The position numbers were made by a program, and so were the translations under genes. The notes under the pieces are model-generated. The model was given only the letters and a program-made list of their open reading frames with translations, ran no database searches and was not told the origin of the DNA. A stretch of DNA of 64,000 bases from Stramonita haemastoma (Eukaryota > Mollusca > Gastropoda > Neogastropoda > Muricidae), in contig CM060326.1 of NCBI GenBank assembly GCA_030674155.1, positions 16,362,690-16,426,689 on the forward strand, read 5' to 3'. Positions within the stretch are counted from its first letter, which is position 1. Each line of letters opens with the position of its first letter. Of this stretch, positions 47,456 to 58,869 are shown one piece after another.

Positions 47456-48205
47456 TTGGAGTTGTTTTTTTGTTTGTTTTTTTCTTCTTGTTGTTTTTGG
47501 CTCCTGCTGGGTTTTTTCATTTACAGCTGGACATGCTCTGGATTCAAAGGATCCCTACCCCTGCTGATGTCTGTCTGTATACATCTCTCAGAGATGATCA
47601 ACACAGGGCACACACTATGAAAACAATGCTAAATGACACTTCTACATCAAGCAGTCTCAAGAAGGGACAGATCTCCAAAGCGTAAGTCACATCATCCTCG
47701 ATATTGATCAGGATGCTGTAAAGAAACCATTTTACATCCTTAGGTTTTTTTCTTTTTTAAAAACATTTTTTATTCAGTTTTATCATGTTGTACATTGCTA
47801 TGTATCATAAGATGCGGTTAGGTCTTCTTCTTAATCCCATGGTCTTTGAAACTCGGGTTCAGTTTTTACATCCCCTTCTGTGCCTGTGGTGAATTTATGT
47901 CAATATTAATGTCCATGGATGATGGTGACTGACCATCATGGGAGAGCCTCACTGAAGATGTCTTGAAGGCGTCTGGATTTGGAACTGTGGGCACCCCCCC
48001 CCCCCCCCTCCCCAGTTTGACTGTGAGGAGAGACTGGGTGAATTGTGTGAGAGTAGTCAAACTGAACTGTCATTGCACAAGGAGCACGAGGAAAAGAAGG
48101 AAGAAGAACTTCAATCTGATGACAAAAAGATTTTAAACCTACCAACATTAACAACAAAAATCCAAATCAAAAACATTTTCAATTCAATCACAGCTTTGTA
48201 TTTGG

Positions 48206-48207
<2 letters not shown>

Positions 48208-48291
<84 letters not shown>

Positions 48292-48302
48292 AGAGAGGAG
48301 AT
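48208..48302. repeat. (GA)n microsatellite
   Basis: About 95 bp of GA with three AGGAGA interruptions. Confidence 0.95.
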
Positions 48303-50819
48303 TCATCTACAACCTTCAACATTACTCTCATTTTATATTCCAAACAAACCTACATCTCAGACAGAAAAAAAACCAAAAAAACCCTAACTGATTTAATCAA
48401 CAATATTTGACATCAGTATAGCAAAAACAAAGAAAGCTAATTTTGTTGACAAAGCACTTAGTGATGATTTTGTACAGCACTGATACAAAAATAAAGAGAC
48501 TTTCATCGCTTGAAGGTAAGCACAAAGGTATGCACAACAAAAGTTTAAGCTTGCTCCTCCTCCATTGTTTTCAAATATACCAAGCTGAGTTGTTGTTTTT
48601 TTTTTTTTAAATGGTTTTGTGGAATGTTGGTAAACAAAATACACCAAAAAAATAGTAGACAGGTCCAGACAAAAACAATACACAAGACTAAAATGGAACA
48701 TGCCAAAATATCAATGAAGCAAGTTGACAAAGTAAAGACAAAGCTGGTGACAGACATGGACAGATGACATGAAATCGGTGACAAATGACTGGTTACCACA
48801 TTTCACATGCACAAATAAAAAAACAACAACAACAAATTCGCAATACATCATCAATACTACATCTCCACTGAGGGAGAAAAGGTACACATCAGCCAGAGTT
48901 ATGGGCCTGAACACAGCATTTCAATTCTTTAAAAGGCAATTTTTTACAGTCTTATTATCAAAGCAGTCAAAACACAGAAAACACACAGACCCAATCTGGC
49001 CCTTTGAATTGTTCATCTTGGTCAACCCAAATCAACTTTGTGGAGTTGATTGGAAAAGAAACCATTCTTTTACTGTACACTGTACTTTGTTTTCAGTAAA
49101 AACAGATGATTTCAATAATACTTTTCTTTTAATAAAAAGTTAAGTAAAAAGATAAACCTCCAGCAGAGGCTGCTTACCATGAAGATGTTTGTGCTTGAAT
49201 ATGCTGCACTGGTTTCGTCTGATTAATTTTTTCCCCTTTTCACATAAGTTCATCATACAGAGATGCTTGAATTATTCTTACCCCCTATCATGAGGGAGAT
49301 GGAGACAGAGCCCAAAACAAGAGACAGTACTTTAGTTTTTTTTTGCCTCTGGTTAACCAGTTAAGACTAGCACCCCCTAACACAGTTTGTTATTAAAAAA
49401 AGTCTCTCCTGAAGATTTCACTTTGGGTTGGTGTATGTCTATCAACATGAACATACAGAGAGTGTGCTAATTTTCAAAATGGAAGCAGATGATATGACAC
49501 AGAACAACGATGGTGACTGTCACAACACCAGTCAGTCTGTCCTGACTTAGCTAATGCCAGTGTTAAGGAGTAAGAGGCTCACTAGAATAACAACTAGATC
49601 ATCTAACAGCTTCATCTAGGAGCAGTGATAGATTTCACAGAAATTGTTTAATGCTTTTCCCAAGTTTTTCCGCCATTGTAGAGTTTGCCCTTTTTTTTTA
49701 ATTTTTATTTTTTAGATGAATTTTGTTGATTGACAGATTTTTTTTTTAGTTATATCTCTAGATTCTAAAACATTCAGTAGATGCATAAACGGAAATATTT
49801 TGTTCAGCAAATAATTTAATTTTATACGACAACTATCTTAAACAAAGTGACAAACTATTTCATCAAATGAAAATGCCACAACAAACTTTGGAGCAAGCAT
49901 TAGCGATATCAATCTCAAACACAACCAGTCATATATTCATCTAGCCATCAATGAGGTTTGATGATATCAAAATACAGCACAGCACTATCACTAAACTTGG
50001 TGCAAATCTAACACTCCCCTGCTCTCATTCACAGTTTTTATGATCGTGTCTTAAAAAACACTGAACAAAAAAACATGACACTAGACTGATAACACATGAC
50101 AAAGTCAAAGACACACAAGAGTTATTCAACATGGATTCGTTTTCGAGGAATTTTCACATTCAAGATCACAAAGTTTCATGAAAATGACATGATCTAAAAC
50201 TACCAGGAAGAATCAGTGGTATGCAAGCCGGCATATCTTTGGTAACAGATGTCAGAGGACAACAGTATTCATGGACCCATCTCATCAGACACGTCCAATC
50301 CACGCTTCAACCCATGTTCTACACCACACATCTCTGTGAACAATCTCTCGCATTCCTTTAAGTGAGAACACAATCATCATGCTACAACCATCCCCCCCCA
50401 TCACCAACCCGATGTCAGTTAAGTCACGGTAACTTTTATATCCCTTAAACTCATATTGGGAAGACTTGTCGAGTGTATGCGACCTTAGTGTAATCCTGTA
50501 TTAGCGTTGATGGATGAAGATCCTGAGTCTAAAGCACCATCTGCGTCCTTCACTTGTCGATGCTGGAGTGGAGAACAGGCAATACGCGGGCACAAATGTA
50601 CTCTCAACAAAAGAGGGATATGATATATAAATATAATACACAGCAAAAACACTTTCTTGCCCTGTGGCCACTGTCACCTGCTGCCAAATCTGTCTTGGTA
50701 TTTTAGAGAGCTAATTTGTGTGCTGTTCACTTAAGTAGCAAATTGTCTGCTTTAGTGACAAACCCTTTCCTACCAATTAAAGTTGTGGTTGTATGTTCCC
50801 CACTTTACCATTCTGGGGG

Positions 50820-50970
50820 TCCGTCACCCAGAATGTGCACTCTTGACTCACTCATCCCACCTGGGAATCACTGTGAGATTGAAATTGCACACTGAATGAG
50901 AATTTTGCGTTTATAATTGTTTTTCAAGTATCTCGCCATATAGGCAGCCGTACTCTGACTTATGAGAAAC
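50820..50970. mobile_element. SINE-E (unnamed dispersed repeat), copy 2
   Basis: It parallels 45,140-45,305: CACCCAGAATGTGCACTCTT, CTCATCCCACCTG, ACACTGAATGA, CTCGCCATATAGGCAGCCG. Confidence 0.6.
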
Positions 50971-51861
50971 CAATTAAAGTAACTGGAAAGATTCTAACTT
51001 GTCCAGGACTCCAAGGTGGATTTAGCAGCTGAAAGTGACCACAACATTCTGCTGGACACTGTTGATTTTCACTTCATTACAATGGCAGATTCCCCAAATC
51101 ATTCACTTGATGTATATAGGGGCATGCTATGAAAATACATGTTTTACAAACTCAAACAAAATTATAGCAGATGACAAACGCTCCTAGGAGCCAAACACAG
51201 GAATATTTCAGTCATCACATTATGAAGAAGCATCCACATTGATGCATGCACGTGACATCAAGATGCCCTTGTTTTATCATACACTACAACAAAATTCCAA
51301 AATACTGAGCACATGAACACAAGATACAATAGTCTCAATCACTATCTTCTACAAGCATTCAAAAACGATACTAACAACTTTCTTTCCAAAGTCTCTCAAG
51401 ACCTTCTTGGTAAATGTACAAGACCATATATTCCAACTACGCAGAACACTTGTAAAAATTTGAGTCGATCACAGCACATGCATTCATTCACTGCCAGTTT
51501 TTTTTAGTTTTTTTTTAAAAGAATGGTACTGAAGAACAATATGGCATTTGTTACATTTACTATGTAAAACATACGAACTTGACTGACAAAGATGCAACAC
51601 GTTTGCTTAGTCTGTACATTATTTCCCAGATTAAGACGGGGGGAGGATAGGCAAGGATGAGCTGAAAATCACCACCAATAACGCACCAACTTTATTATAC
51701 AGAAGCTTGACTGGTCTGGGTCGAAAGAGTTCAAAATATTGCCCAGACACCTGTACCCATGAACTGACAGACACACACCCTCAGAGCTATGCAAAACCAT
51801 ACAAAAGTTCCATCAGCTTTCTCAGACATAAACCTGTCTCCTACCTGTCGTGTCTCCAAGC

Positions 51862-52072
51862 GGTAAAAAGGTAAAGGTAAAGGTGTACCATAACCTATGT
51901 GGTCACTGGGGAGCGAGGCATCAGAGACCTCAGCTTCTCTAGGGGCTACCAAATTGAGGACGGTGCCCACCTCTCCTCTCCCTCGCTGCTTTACAATCCC
52001 TGACCCTAAAGAGGGCAGGTACCCATTTACAGCTGGGTGAACTGGGGGACTGTACTGAAGCCAAGGCTGCAG
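51862..52072 (-). mobile_element. SINE-C, 5'-truncated
   Basis: It has (GGTAAA)n at the tail, GCATCAGAGACCTCAGCTTC, AAAGAGGGCAGGTACCCATT and GCTGGGTGAACTGGGG. The 5S-like head is missing. Confidence 0.87.
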
Positions 52073-52269
52073 TATACCTTTGAAAAAAGCAATTTTAAGT
52101 CAAACCTCTTCCTTTAATCAAAATTATTAATGCTGAAAGATGAGATCTATGAAAGGACTGAAGACAGCTTAGATCGAGGGCATGCATCAATGACTTCCAT
52201 CACGAATCATGTTACTGACAGGTGAACATTCCACCTGAAGTATACTCCTAATATCATTTTGTTGTTGTT

Positions 52270-52645
52270 CCTTGGCTAGAGCTCCCAGGTGAGATTTTGT
52301 TATATGCGACCATCCCCCCCCCCCCACCATTTAAGTAGCCACATTTCATCTTCAGGCGTGGGGTCTAAATACAACACCCATGTGCGTGCATTTTTTAAAT
52401 TCTGCCATCTGTTCCTACCAGCACAAAATGGCCTACTCTTCAGAAAGGTGGGACAGGTTTTTAATATGCGTACAAAATGTTCTGCGTGCATTTACACATG
52501 GGGCCTCATTTTTATAGTTTTTACCTGAAGGACTTTGACAATCAGTTCGATTCTCTTGTCAAACTGGGAAGAAAGGGCAAGGCTGGGAATCAAACCCAGA
52601 ATCTTACGGTTTACTCGTTAGACAGGTGAGTCTTAATCATCCTTC
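52270..52645 (-). mobile_element. SINE-D, near full length
   Basis: Minus orientation. The tRNA-like head has GGGTTTGATTCCCAGCC (B box). A core shared with SINE-A follows (GGGGCCCATG-like, CGCAGAACATTTTG, GAAGAGTAGGCCATTTTGTG). Then come TAGACCCCACGCCTGAAGAT, GTGGCTACTTAAATGG, a poly-G run and GTCGCATATAACAAAATCTC. Poly-C/G near the 3' end marks this family at 1.6, 15.3, 34.9 and 62.5 kb. Confidence 0.75.
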
Positions 52646-53671
52646 CACCTTCCTGATTTGAATTGTAACTCAAGCCACTCACATCCTCCTAACTATTTTA
52701 TTTTTAATCTCATCCCCTTCCATCTCTTCTAATACGTTAGCTGTAACATTCCCCTTCCCCATCTCCTCAAGCACAGTAAACAATATCTGGACAGAACAGC
52801 TAATAACTGATTGGATTCCAGTCAGTTCTTAAAGAATTGGAATATCAAATGACTGATTTGTTCTTAGCTTTGTTTGGCAATCTCAAAACTGGTGGTTTTG
52901 TTTGGTTGGCTGTTTGGACATAATTTTTTTTGTTTGTTTGTTTAGAACCCAAACATACACACAGGTTGAAATAATTTGAAATGCACTGCATGTTTTTCTA
53001 CTCATTGCCATCAAACTCTTCACAATGCACTTAAACAAATTGTCCAGGTTCGTGGCTTGACTTAAGTTCACTTTTCTTCTCTAAAGGTCAATCTTAAAAA
53101 CAACACAAACAGTCGAACAAAAACAATCAAAAATCAAGCAAACCATCAGACTACCCTCCTTGCCCTTGCAACTGAACACACAAACCAACCAACCAACCAT
53201 ATACACAATTTCTCCCACAGTTGGCAACATGTTTATTTCAAAAGACTGACCTTAAAATTCTCAGCGTAAACACTGACCTTAGTTTTAAAAAAATTTTAAA
53301 AGGGGGGGTGTGGAAGAAAAAAATAGAAAAGAAGAAAAAGAAAGAAAGAAAAAGAAAGACAAAAAAGAAAGAAAAGATGAAAAAAGAAAGAAAAAAAAAT
53401 GAAAAAGATCGACAAAGAAGTTAAAACAACAGATAAAGTTGAACATCATCAGCAACAAAAAGTATCCTATATTGTGGTCCTTCTCTGAGTTTTCTCCCCT
53501 GGCTTGAATAAGGTGGAGGAGGCAGATTCTAAGGTTTTTTTTAAAACACTCTTCATGTTTGTCTGGAAATATTGTTTTGTTTTCTTTCTTTCTTTCTTTG
53601 TTAGTTTTGTTGTGGCTTTAGTTCAACTTTTCTTCACTTAACTGTTGAGGAAGAGCGACAGAGGGGCGCAC

Positions 53672-53705
53672 ACACACGCACACACACACACACACATACA
53701 CGCAT

Positions 53706-53782
<77 letters not shown>
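53672..53782. repeat. (CA)n microsatellite
   Basis: About 110 bp with CACG and TACACGCATG interruptions near the start. Confidence 0.96.
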
Positions 53783-53786
<4 letters not shown>

Positions 53787-54097
53787 AAATACACTCTCAC
53801 TTATCCCACGTTAAGGATCATTGTGAGAGATTCGCACTAGATTATTTAGTTTACAATTACACCTGTTTTCAGGTATAAGGCCTCATTCTACAAAGGTAGC
53901 AATGCTCGGGTTTCAGAATCTTGAGCGTTTGCTGTGAATGAAGTAAGACTGGTCAGCCACACATGTATCTGACCCAGTTTCTCGTTTGTGTAGGTAGCAC
54001 AGAGTCCAGTCAGACTTCCAAGTCTGTGACTTTTTTCAGAGGTACTGGAGTGTTGCCCAGCTTTAGATACCCTGGGGGTCACCTACAATCTGCACTC

Positions 54098-54440
54098 TGG
54101 GGACAGGACAGCCTAGTGGTCAGAACATTGCGCTGGCAATTTGATGACCAGGGTTCGATTCCCGTTGGAGGGGATTTTTTATCCCCCTGGAGTTAACATC
54201 AGTGCTGACTCCGCTCTCCCCAAAAAGTCTTTTGGATAAGACTGTAAACCGAGGCCCCGTGTGCGAATGCACGCAGAACATCTTGCGCACATGTTAAATC
54301 CTGTTCTGCTTTTCATAAGAGTAGGTCATTGTGAGCCGGTGGGAACAGATGACAATTTTACTCAATTGCATACACATGAGGACTGGATGAAAAAAAGCAA
54401 ATGAATGCTTATCCCATTATCCTCGATATAAAAAAAATTA
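54098..54440 (+). mobile_element. Full-length SINE-A
   Basis: The best-preserved head in the window: GGGGACAGGACAGCCTAGTG, GTCAGAACATTGCGC (A box) and GGGTTCGATTCCCG (B box). A GGGGATTTTTTATCCCCC hairpin, GTTAACATCAGTGCTGACTC, the core and the ATTATCCTCGATAT end follow. Such heads can be mistaken for tRNA genes. Confidence 0.92.
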
Positions 54441-54904
54441 AAAACTCTATCTTACTTGTTGTATATGGGAATCACAGCACGGCCGTTCATTCAGTGTACT
54501 CTCTACTACAGTTTATATTTTTGTTGTCGAAACCATACAGCACCCTCAATCATCTTACAAAATTAAGAGAACTCTCATTCCTGAAACACCACCCCCACCC
54601 CTTTAAAATGCAGTTAACAAAACTGGAATGATAAAAAAAAAACCAGCACATTTTTGGTCCCACATATGGAATCCTTGTTAGCTGTCTTTTGTTGTTTTTT
54701 TCAATACTGGAATCATTGTGGTATGCAGGTGGCAATAAAATGCAGACAAAATGTCACATATATGTAAAATTTGTCAGGAATGTGTTACAACATGTACATT
54801 CAGTACAAAAAACGTTCTCCACCTAGCACAATGTGAATCTAGAAACAATGAAAGGGGGAAAGGAACAGAAAAGATATGTGGTGTTATTTCACCACATTTT
54901 ACTA

Positions 54905-55060
54905 ATTCAGGTCAGTAAAGCAATCTTCTGTAATGGAAGCCTTTCACAAAAATCATGTTATTTCAGGTAATTCTTATTTTTGGGGATAATAATACATTTC
55001 TGATGAAAATCATGTTATTTCAGATAATTGTTGCTCTGGGGATAATAACTGATTTCTGAC
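54905..55060. repeat. Two-copy tandem repeat, about 57 bp
   Basis: AAATCATGTTATTTCAG followed by GGGGATAATAA occurs at about 54,950 and 55,007. Confidence 0.85.
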
Positions 55061-55969
55061 AATATACCGACAGGAAAATGAATACAAGTACTAGACTTTG
55101 ACACTGTAGGCACCTAGTGGACTGCTGGCACTTGATTTACACCACACCTGACCAGTAGCAGTTGGATGTCTATGCAAAGAAGGGGTGAGGGGGGGGGGGG
55201 GGTGGAACAAAGAATAATTATGAAAATAAAAACCTTCCAGTATGTAGAAAGGCCTGATTAAAGACCAATACTATATTTAAAAACAACAACAACCCAAAAA
55301 CAACAAAATTCTCAAACCAGCCGACCACAGCATGAAAAGCAAAACAGACATGACATATGAATGCACCATGTGAACGTATGCTTGGAATCATATAAAACAG
55401 GACGAAGAAGAAAGCCCTGTTATTTTGGAGGAGTGTAGTAGATCTATCTATCTATGCCTGACTAGCAGAGAACTTATAAGCCTCTGAAAACTGGAATGAA
55501 GGTACAGGTATGTCGATATTATCAAGTATGCTGCAAAAAAGAGCATCAGTTAACTGGACTGACTTGACAGCAGAATGAAATGATGATGTCCTGCCTCTTT
55601 CTATGAGAGCAAGTATTGCGAGAATCACCTGAACAAACACTGCCCTGTTATGCTTGTGATACTTTGTTGACATGCAGCAAAGTGAACAAGCCAATAAAGC
55701 TGGAAGACAGGGTGTTTGTTCTCTACCCAAGCGGTGACAGTGTCTATCATGTTGCTATGTGGTCTATCAATCGCACCGCATTCATTCATGACTGGAATGG
55801 TTTTCTTCTTGGTAGATTGCTTATAACTACACAAGTCTACAATGCAATATGTCACCCATGGTACTTTATTAAGGTGTATCTCTGTTGTATCTGATAAGGT
55901 TTTTTTAAAACATTCTCCACGCATCATTTTTTTGTGACTCATGATACCTTTAAAATATCTCTTTTATTT

Positions 55970-56240
55970 GTTATAGATAAACTCTAAAACCTTTTCTGGA
56001 TACTATCTTTCATCAGTCCCATTTTTATACACCCCCCTCCCCCCACTTCTTTTATCAATAAAACTCTGTAACATTCTCTGCACATTATCTTTTACCATTC
56101 ACATTTTTGTAACACTTCTCCTTTCTCTGTGAAACTCTGTAACATTCTCTGCATGCTATCTTTCATCACTAGTCTTCCCTTTCTAATACCTATCTTATAT
56201 TTGGTACTTTAAAGAATATTCTCCGCATTCATTTCATACG
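55970..56240. repeat. Minisatellite of about 75-80 bp, three to four copies
   Basis: The phrase AAACTCTGTAACATTCTCTG followed by CATNNTATCTTTCATCA recurs at about 55,979, 56,060 and 56,130, with a decayed fourth copy near 56,210. It lies in the presumed 3' UTR. Confidence 0.82.
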
Positions 56241-56856
56241 GTAAAATACTCCATGGCATTTTTCATTAATTAGTAAGATTCAAATTCTCGCCATCAATAA
56301 ATGAGCAACCCAAGCATTTTTTTTCAAACTTCACCATTTCCCTGCATCTCTCACTGTAATACTAATAGTGTAATGGATCTGATTTTTTACGTTGCCACAG
56401 ACTCTTTCAATTCTGATTTTTCTTGGATCCTTTCAAATGTAGGGTTCTAATTCTTGACTCAGGGGAAAGGGGGTGGCAGTTGTGTAACTGTAGCTTTATT
56501 TTCGAATCATTACAAGCTAAATTTCTTAATCCGCGGCATCTTAACTCAAAGCACTGACCCCTTCACAGAAAATCTTTCGGACAGTTCAAAACAAGGTTGT
56601 AGACTTTTCCGGGACACCATCCCACCCACACTCACGACATTCTTTCCAAAAATTCTCACATGAATACTTTCTTAATGCCGAGCAATGCCTGTGGAGATTT
56701 TCATAACCAACCATCCACTTCCCCGCACCTCGCTTTGCAAAAAGCGGCCCAGTGTTCAAAAATCCACGCACACATCACCACTATCATGGGGTGTGTGTAT
56801 ACATGAATAGTCAGTCACGCCAATCGTTGAATCACCATCACCAGCACACGCGGCCT

Positions 56857-56982
56857 CTAGCTGACGCCGGGCACATTTTCAAAGTTTTTCAGCAGGTTCA
56901 TGACCTTGGAGGTTCTCCCGGGAGCAGCGGAGGTGCGGCACTGGTCTGATGGCACGTCTTTGCTGCTGGGCCCCCCCGACAC
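56857..56982 (-). CDS. CRACD-like gene, last coding exon
   Basis: This encodes 41 residues plus TAG (56,857-56,859): VSGGPSSKDVPSDQCRTS, then RTSKVMNLLKNFENVPGVS. The acceptor is GTTTCAG and the exon starts at phase 0, matching the phase-0 donor of the big exon. The short helical end (KVMNLLKNFE) is the only part that looks folded. The first about 20 nt and the acceptor are repeated three times in the intron upstream (57.10-57.40 kb). Confidence 0.85.
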   Translation of the reverse strand: MSGGPSSKDVPSDQCRTSAAPGRTSKVMNLLKNFENVPGVS

Positions 56983-57095
56983 CTGAAACACACACACAGA
57001 CAACAGCTGGGCTGAATACACTTATACAGTGTCGTGACTTCATTCATCATAATTATGCTACTTAATAAGCTACAGGCACCTGGTCAATACCACAC

Positions 57096-57134
57096 ACTCA
57101 CTCCACCCATCACACCTTTGCTGGTCCCCGACAC
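57096..57134 (-). CDS. Candidate microexon copy 1 (33 nt)
   Basis: On the minus strand GTTGCAG precedes 33 nt (57,134-57,102) followed by GTGAGT (57,101-57,096). It encodes VSGTSKGVMGG, phase 0 at both ends, without a stop. It resembles the start of the last exon (VSGGPSSKDV). Splicing is untested; it may be a repeat by-product. Confidence 0.4.
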
Positions 57135-57226
57135 CTGCAACACACACAGACAACTGACTTCACTGTCATGGCTTTATTCATCATAGTCATCCTGCTCAAA
57201 CTACAGGCACCTGGTCAATACCACAC

Positions 57227-57265
57227 ACTCACTCCACACATCACATCTTTGCTGGTCCCCAACAC
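57227..57265 (-). CDS. Candidate microexon copy 2 (33 nt)
   Basis: Same layout: GTTGCAG, 33 nt (57,265-57,233), GTGAGT (57,232-57,227). It encodes VLGTSKDVMCG. It differs from copies 1 and 3 at several bases, yet splice sites, length and frame are kept. Confidence 0.4.
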
Positions 57266-57361
57266 CTGCAACACACACAGACAGACAACTGACTTCAGTG
57301 TCATGACTGACTTCATCTTAGTCATGCTGCTCAAGCTACAGGCACCTGGACAATACCACAC

Positions 57362-57400
57362 ACTCACTCCACCCATCACACCTTTGCTGGTCCCTGACAC
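57362..57400 (-). CDS. Candidate microexon copy 3 (33 nt)
   Basis: GTTGCAG, 33 nt (57,400-57,368), GTGAGT (57,367-57,362). It encodes VSGTSKGVMGG, the same peptide as copy 1 despite a synonymous TCG/TCA difference. Confidence 0.4.
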
Positions 57401-57449
57401 CTGCAACACACACACAGACAACAGCTGGGCTGACTTCACTGTCATGGCA

Positions 57450-57738
57450 AAAGGTAAAGGTGTCCCATAACCTGTGAGGTCATAGGGGAGCGAGGCGTCA
57501 GAGACCTCAGCTTCTCTAGGGGCCAGCATGTTGAGGGCGGCACCCATCTCCTCTCCCTTGCTGCTTTCCCTTCCCTGACCCTAAAGAGGGCAGGTACACG
57601 TTTACAGCTGGTGACTGGGGGACTGTGCTGAAGCCAAGGCGCGCAAACGGCCACCCATCCAACTGGTAACCATGCTTAATGCTGCTTAACTTGCTTGGAG
57701 AAAGCGAGCGCTCTGACCACTGAGCTATCCAGCCTCCC
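57450..57738 (-). mobile_element. SINE-C (tRNA/5S-like), full length
   Basis: Minus orientation: GATAGCTCAGTGGTCAGAGC, AAGTTAAGCAGCATTAAGCA, GGTTACCAGTTGGATGGGTG, ending with (TTTACC)n. It lies in the last coding intron, next to the microexon repeat. Confidence 0.9.
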
Positions 57739-57744
57739 CCAGTG

Positions 57745-58560
57745 TCATGACTTCATCATAATCATGCTGCTAAAACTAAACATAAAAAAGCAAACTCATA
57801 CTACTGTACAGTAACAAGACAGTTGTCTATAGCAACATTTTTGGTTTCCCTTTTTCTTCATAAAATATTTTCACGGAAAAAGAAACATGAAGATGAATTT
57901 TTTTTATACTCTGTGTTACGTCAAACACTGCTATGAGAAATGACTGCTATGAGGCTGCTATGAGAAATGACTAAAAATACAACACAAAATATATATAATA
58001 CAACACAATGCACTACAATACACCATGACACAACAGATAGATCATACTGTCACTGGTAGTTGGGTGTCATCTGCAATGGCAGGCAAAAGTGTCATGATTT
58101 TCTTGTTAGCAATATGTGAAAAAGTTTCTTTAGTAGGCTTCTGAGCAGGCTTAATTATGATGAATAGGGAGGGAGAAAATCAATCCACTGCTCCCTATCT
58201 CCTCCTCCATGCCCCCAGGCCTCAGCATTAACGCAAAAATCAGCCTTTGTGTTTCACTAATAAACACTATACTAAGAAATAGAATGTCTTGAAATCAAAG
58301 TGTTCTGAAGCATTTTGCTGTTAAAACAGTATAACACCAAAGTCAATGACTTGTTTCCTACATTAAAAGCAATGATTAAGACAACACACTCACTCACTCG
58401 CTCACACACAAACACACATACACACAAAAACCAAACCAAAAAATCCCATATGCTTTATACTCTGACCAAGAAAAAAATGTTATCCATCTTAAACAATTTA
58501 TCATACCAAAATTTTAAAAAATTGGTTATCAAGTCTTCAGGGGTGCCCCCATGGTCGTCA
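57745..58560. other. Unique intronic DNA of the CRACD-like gene
   Basis: A/T-rich, with short CACT/CACA-rich pieces at 58,386-58,430. No exon, SINE or RNA gene recognised. Confidence 0.5.
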
Positions 58561-58578
58561 GACTATGGGATAGACAGT

Positions 58579-58631
<53 letters not shown>

Positions 58632-58720
58632 GATAGATAGATAGATAGATAGATAATAGACAGATAGACAGACAGACAGACACAGACAGACAGACAGACA
58701 GATACATAGATAGATAGATG
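58579..58720. repeat. (GATA)n-(GACA)n microsatellite
   Basis: About 20 GATA units pass into GACA and back to GATA, as at 4.92 kb. It lies about 150 bp downstream of the big exon's donor. Confidence 0.97.
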
Positions 58721-58869
58721 GTAATGATCAGACAGCCGTAGTAAGATGGATTACTAAAACAGTCAAGTCTATACCCCTCCCCTCTTCTCTCCCCCCCCCC
58801 CACCCACATTAAAGCACACACCCCATTCTGTTCCCTTTTACTTCACCACCACCAACATGACTCACTCAC

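Larger units (their letters stand above)
46115..56856 (-). other. Probable long 3' UTR of the CRACD-like gene
   Basis: After the TAG at 56,857 no further exon is seen down to an AATAAA on the minus strand at 46,138-46,143. That signal is followed within about 25 nt by a GT/T-rich stretch (GATGTGTCATTTGGTTTG), the usual layout of a poly(A) site. The minus strand is T-rich here. The span includes SINE-C (51.87 kb), SINE-D (52.27), SINE-E (50.82), SINE-A (54.10), (GT)n, (GA)n and (CA)n tracts and two small minisatellites. Its length is inferred; shorter transcripts are possible. Confidence 0.35.
56960..57445. repeat. Tandem repeat carrying the candidate microexons
   Basis: Units of about 131-152 bp, each with the exon-like segment, CCAGGTGCCTGTAG, and GACTATGATGAA-type sequence (minus strand). 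There are four acceptor-bearing junctions including the true exon. It ends where SINE-C begins at about 57,450. Confidence 0.92.

Noticed and set aside
55616..55894. 92-residue plus-strand frame with a protein-like look
   Set aside because: No domain or splice context, it overlaps an equally long opposite-strand frame, and it lies in the T-rich presumed 3' UTR.
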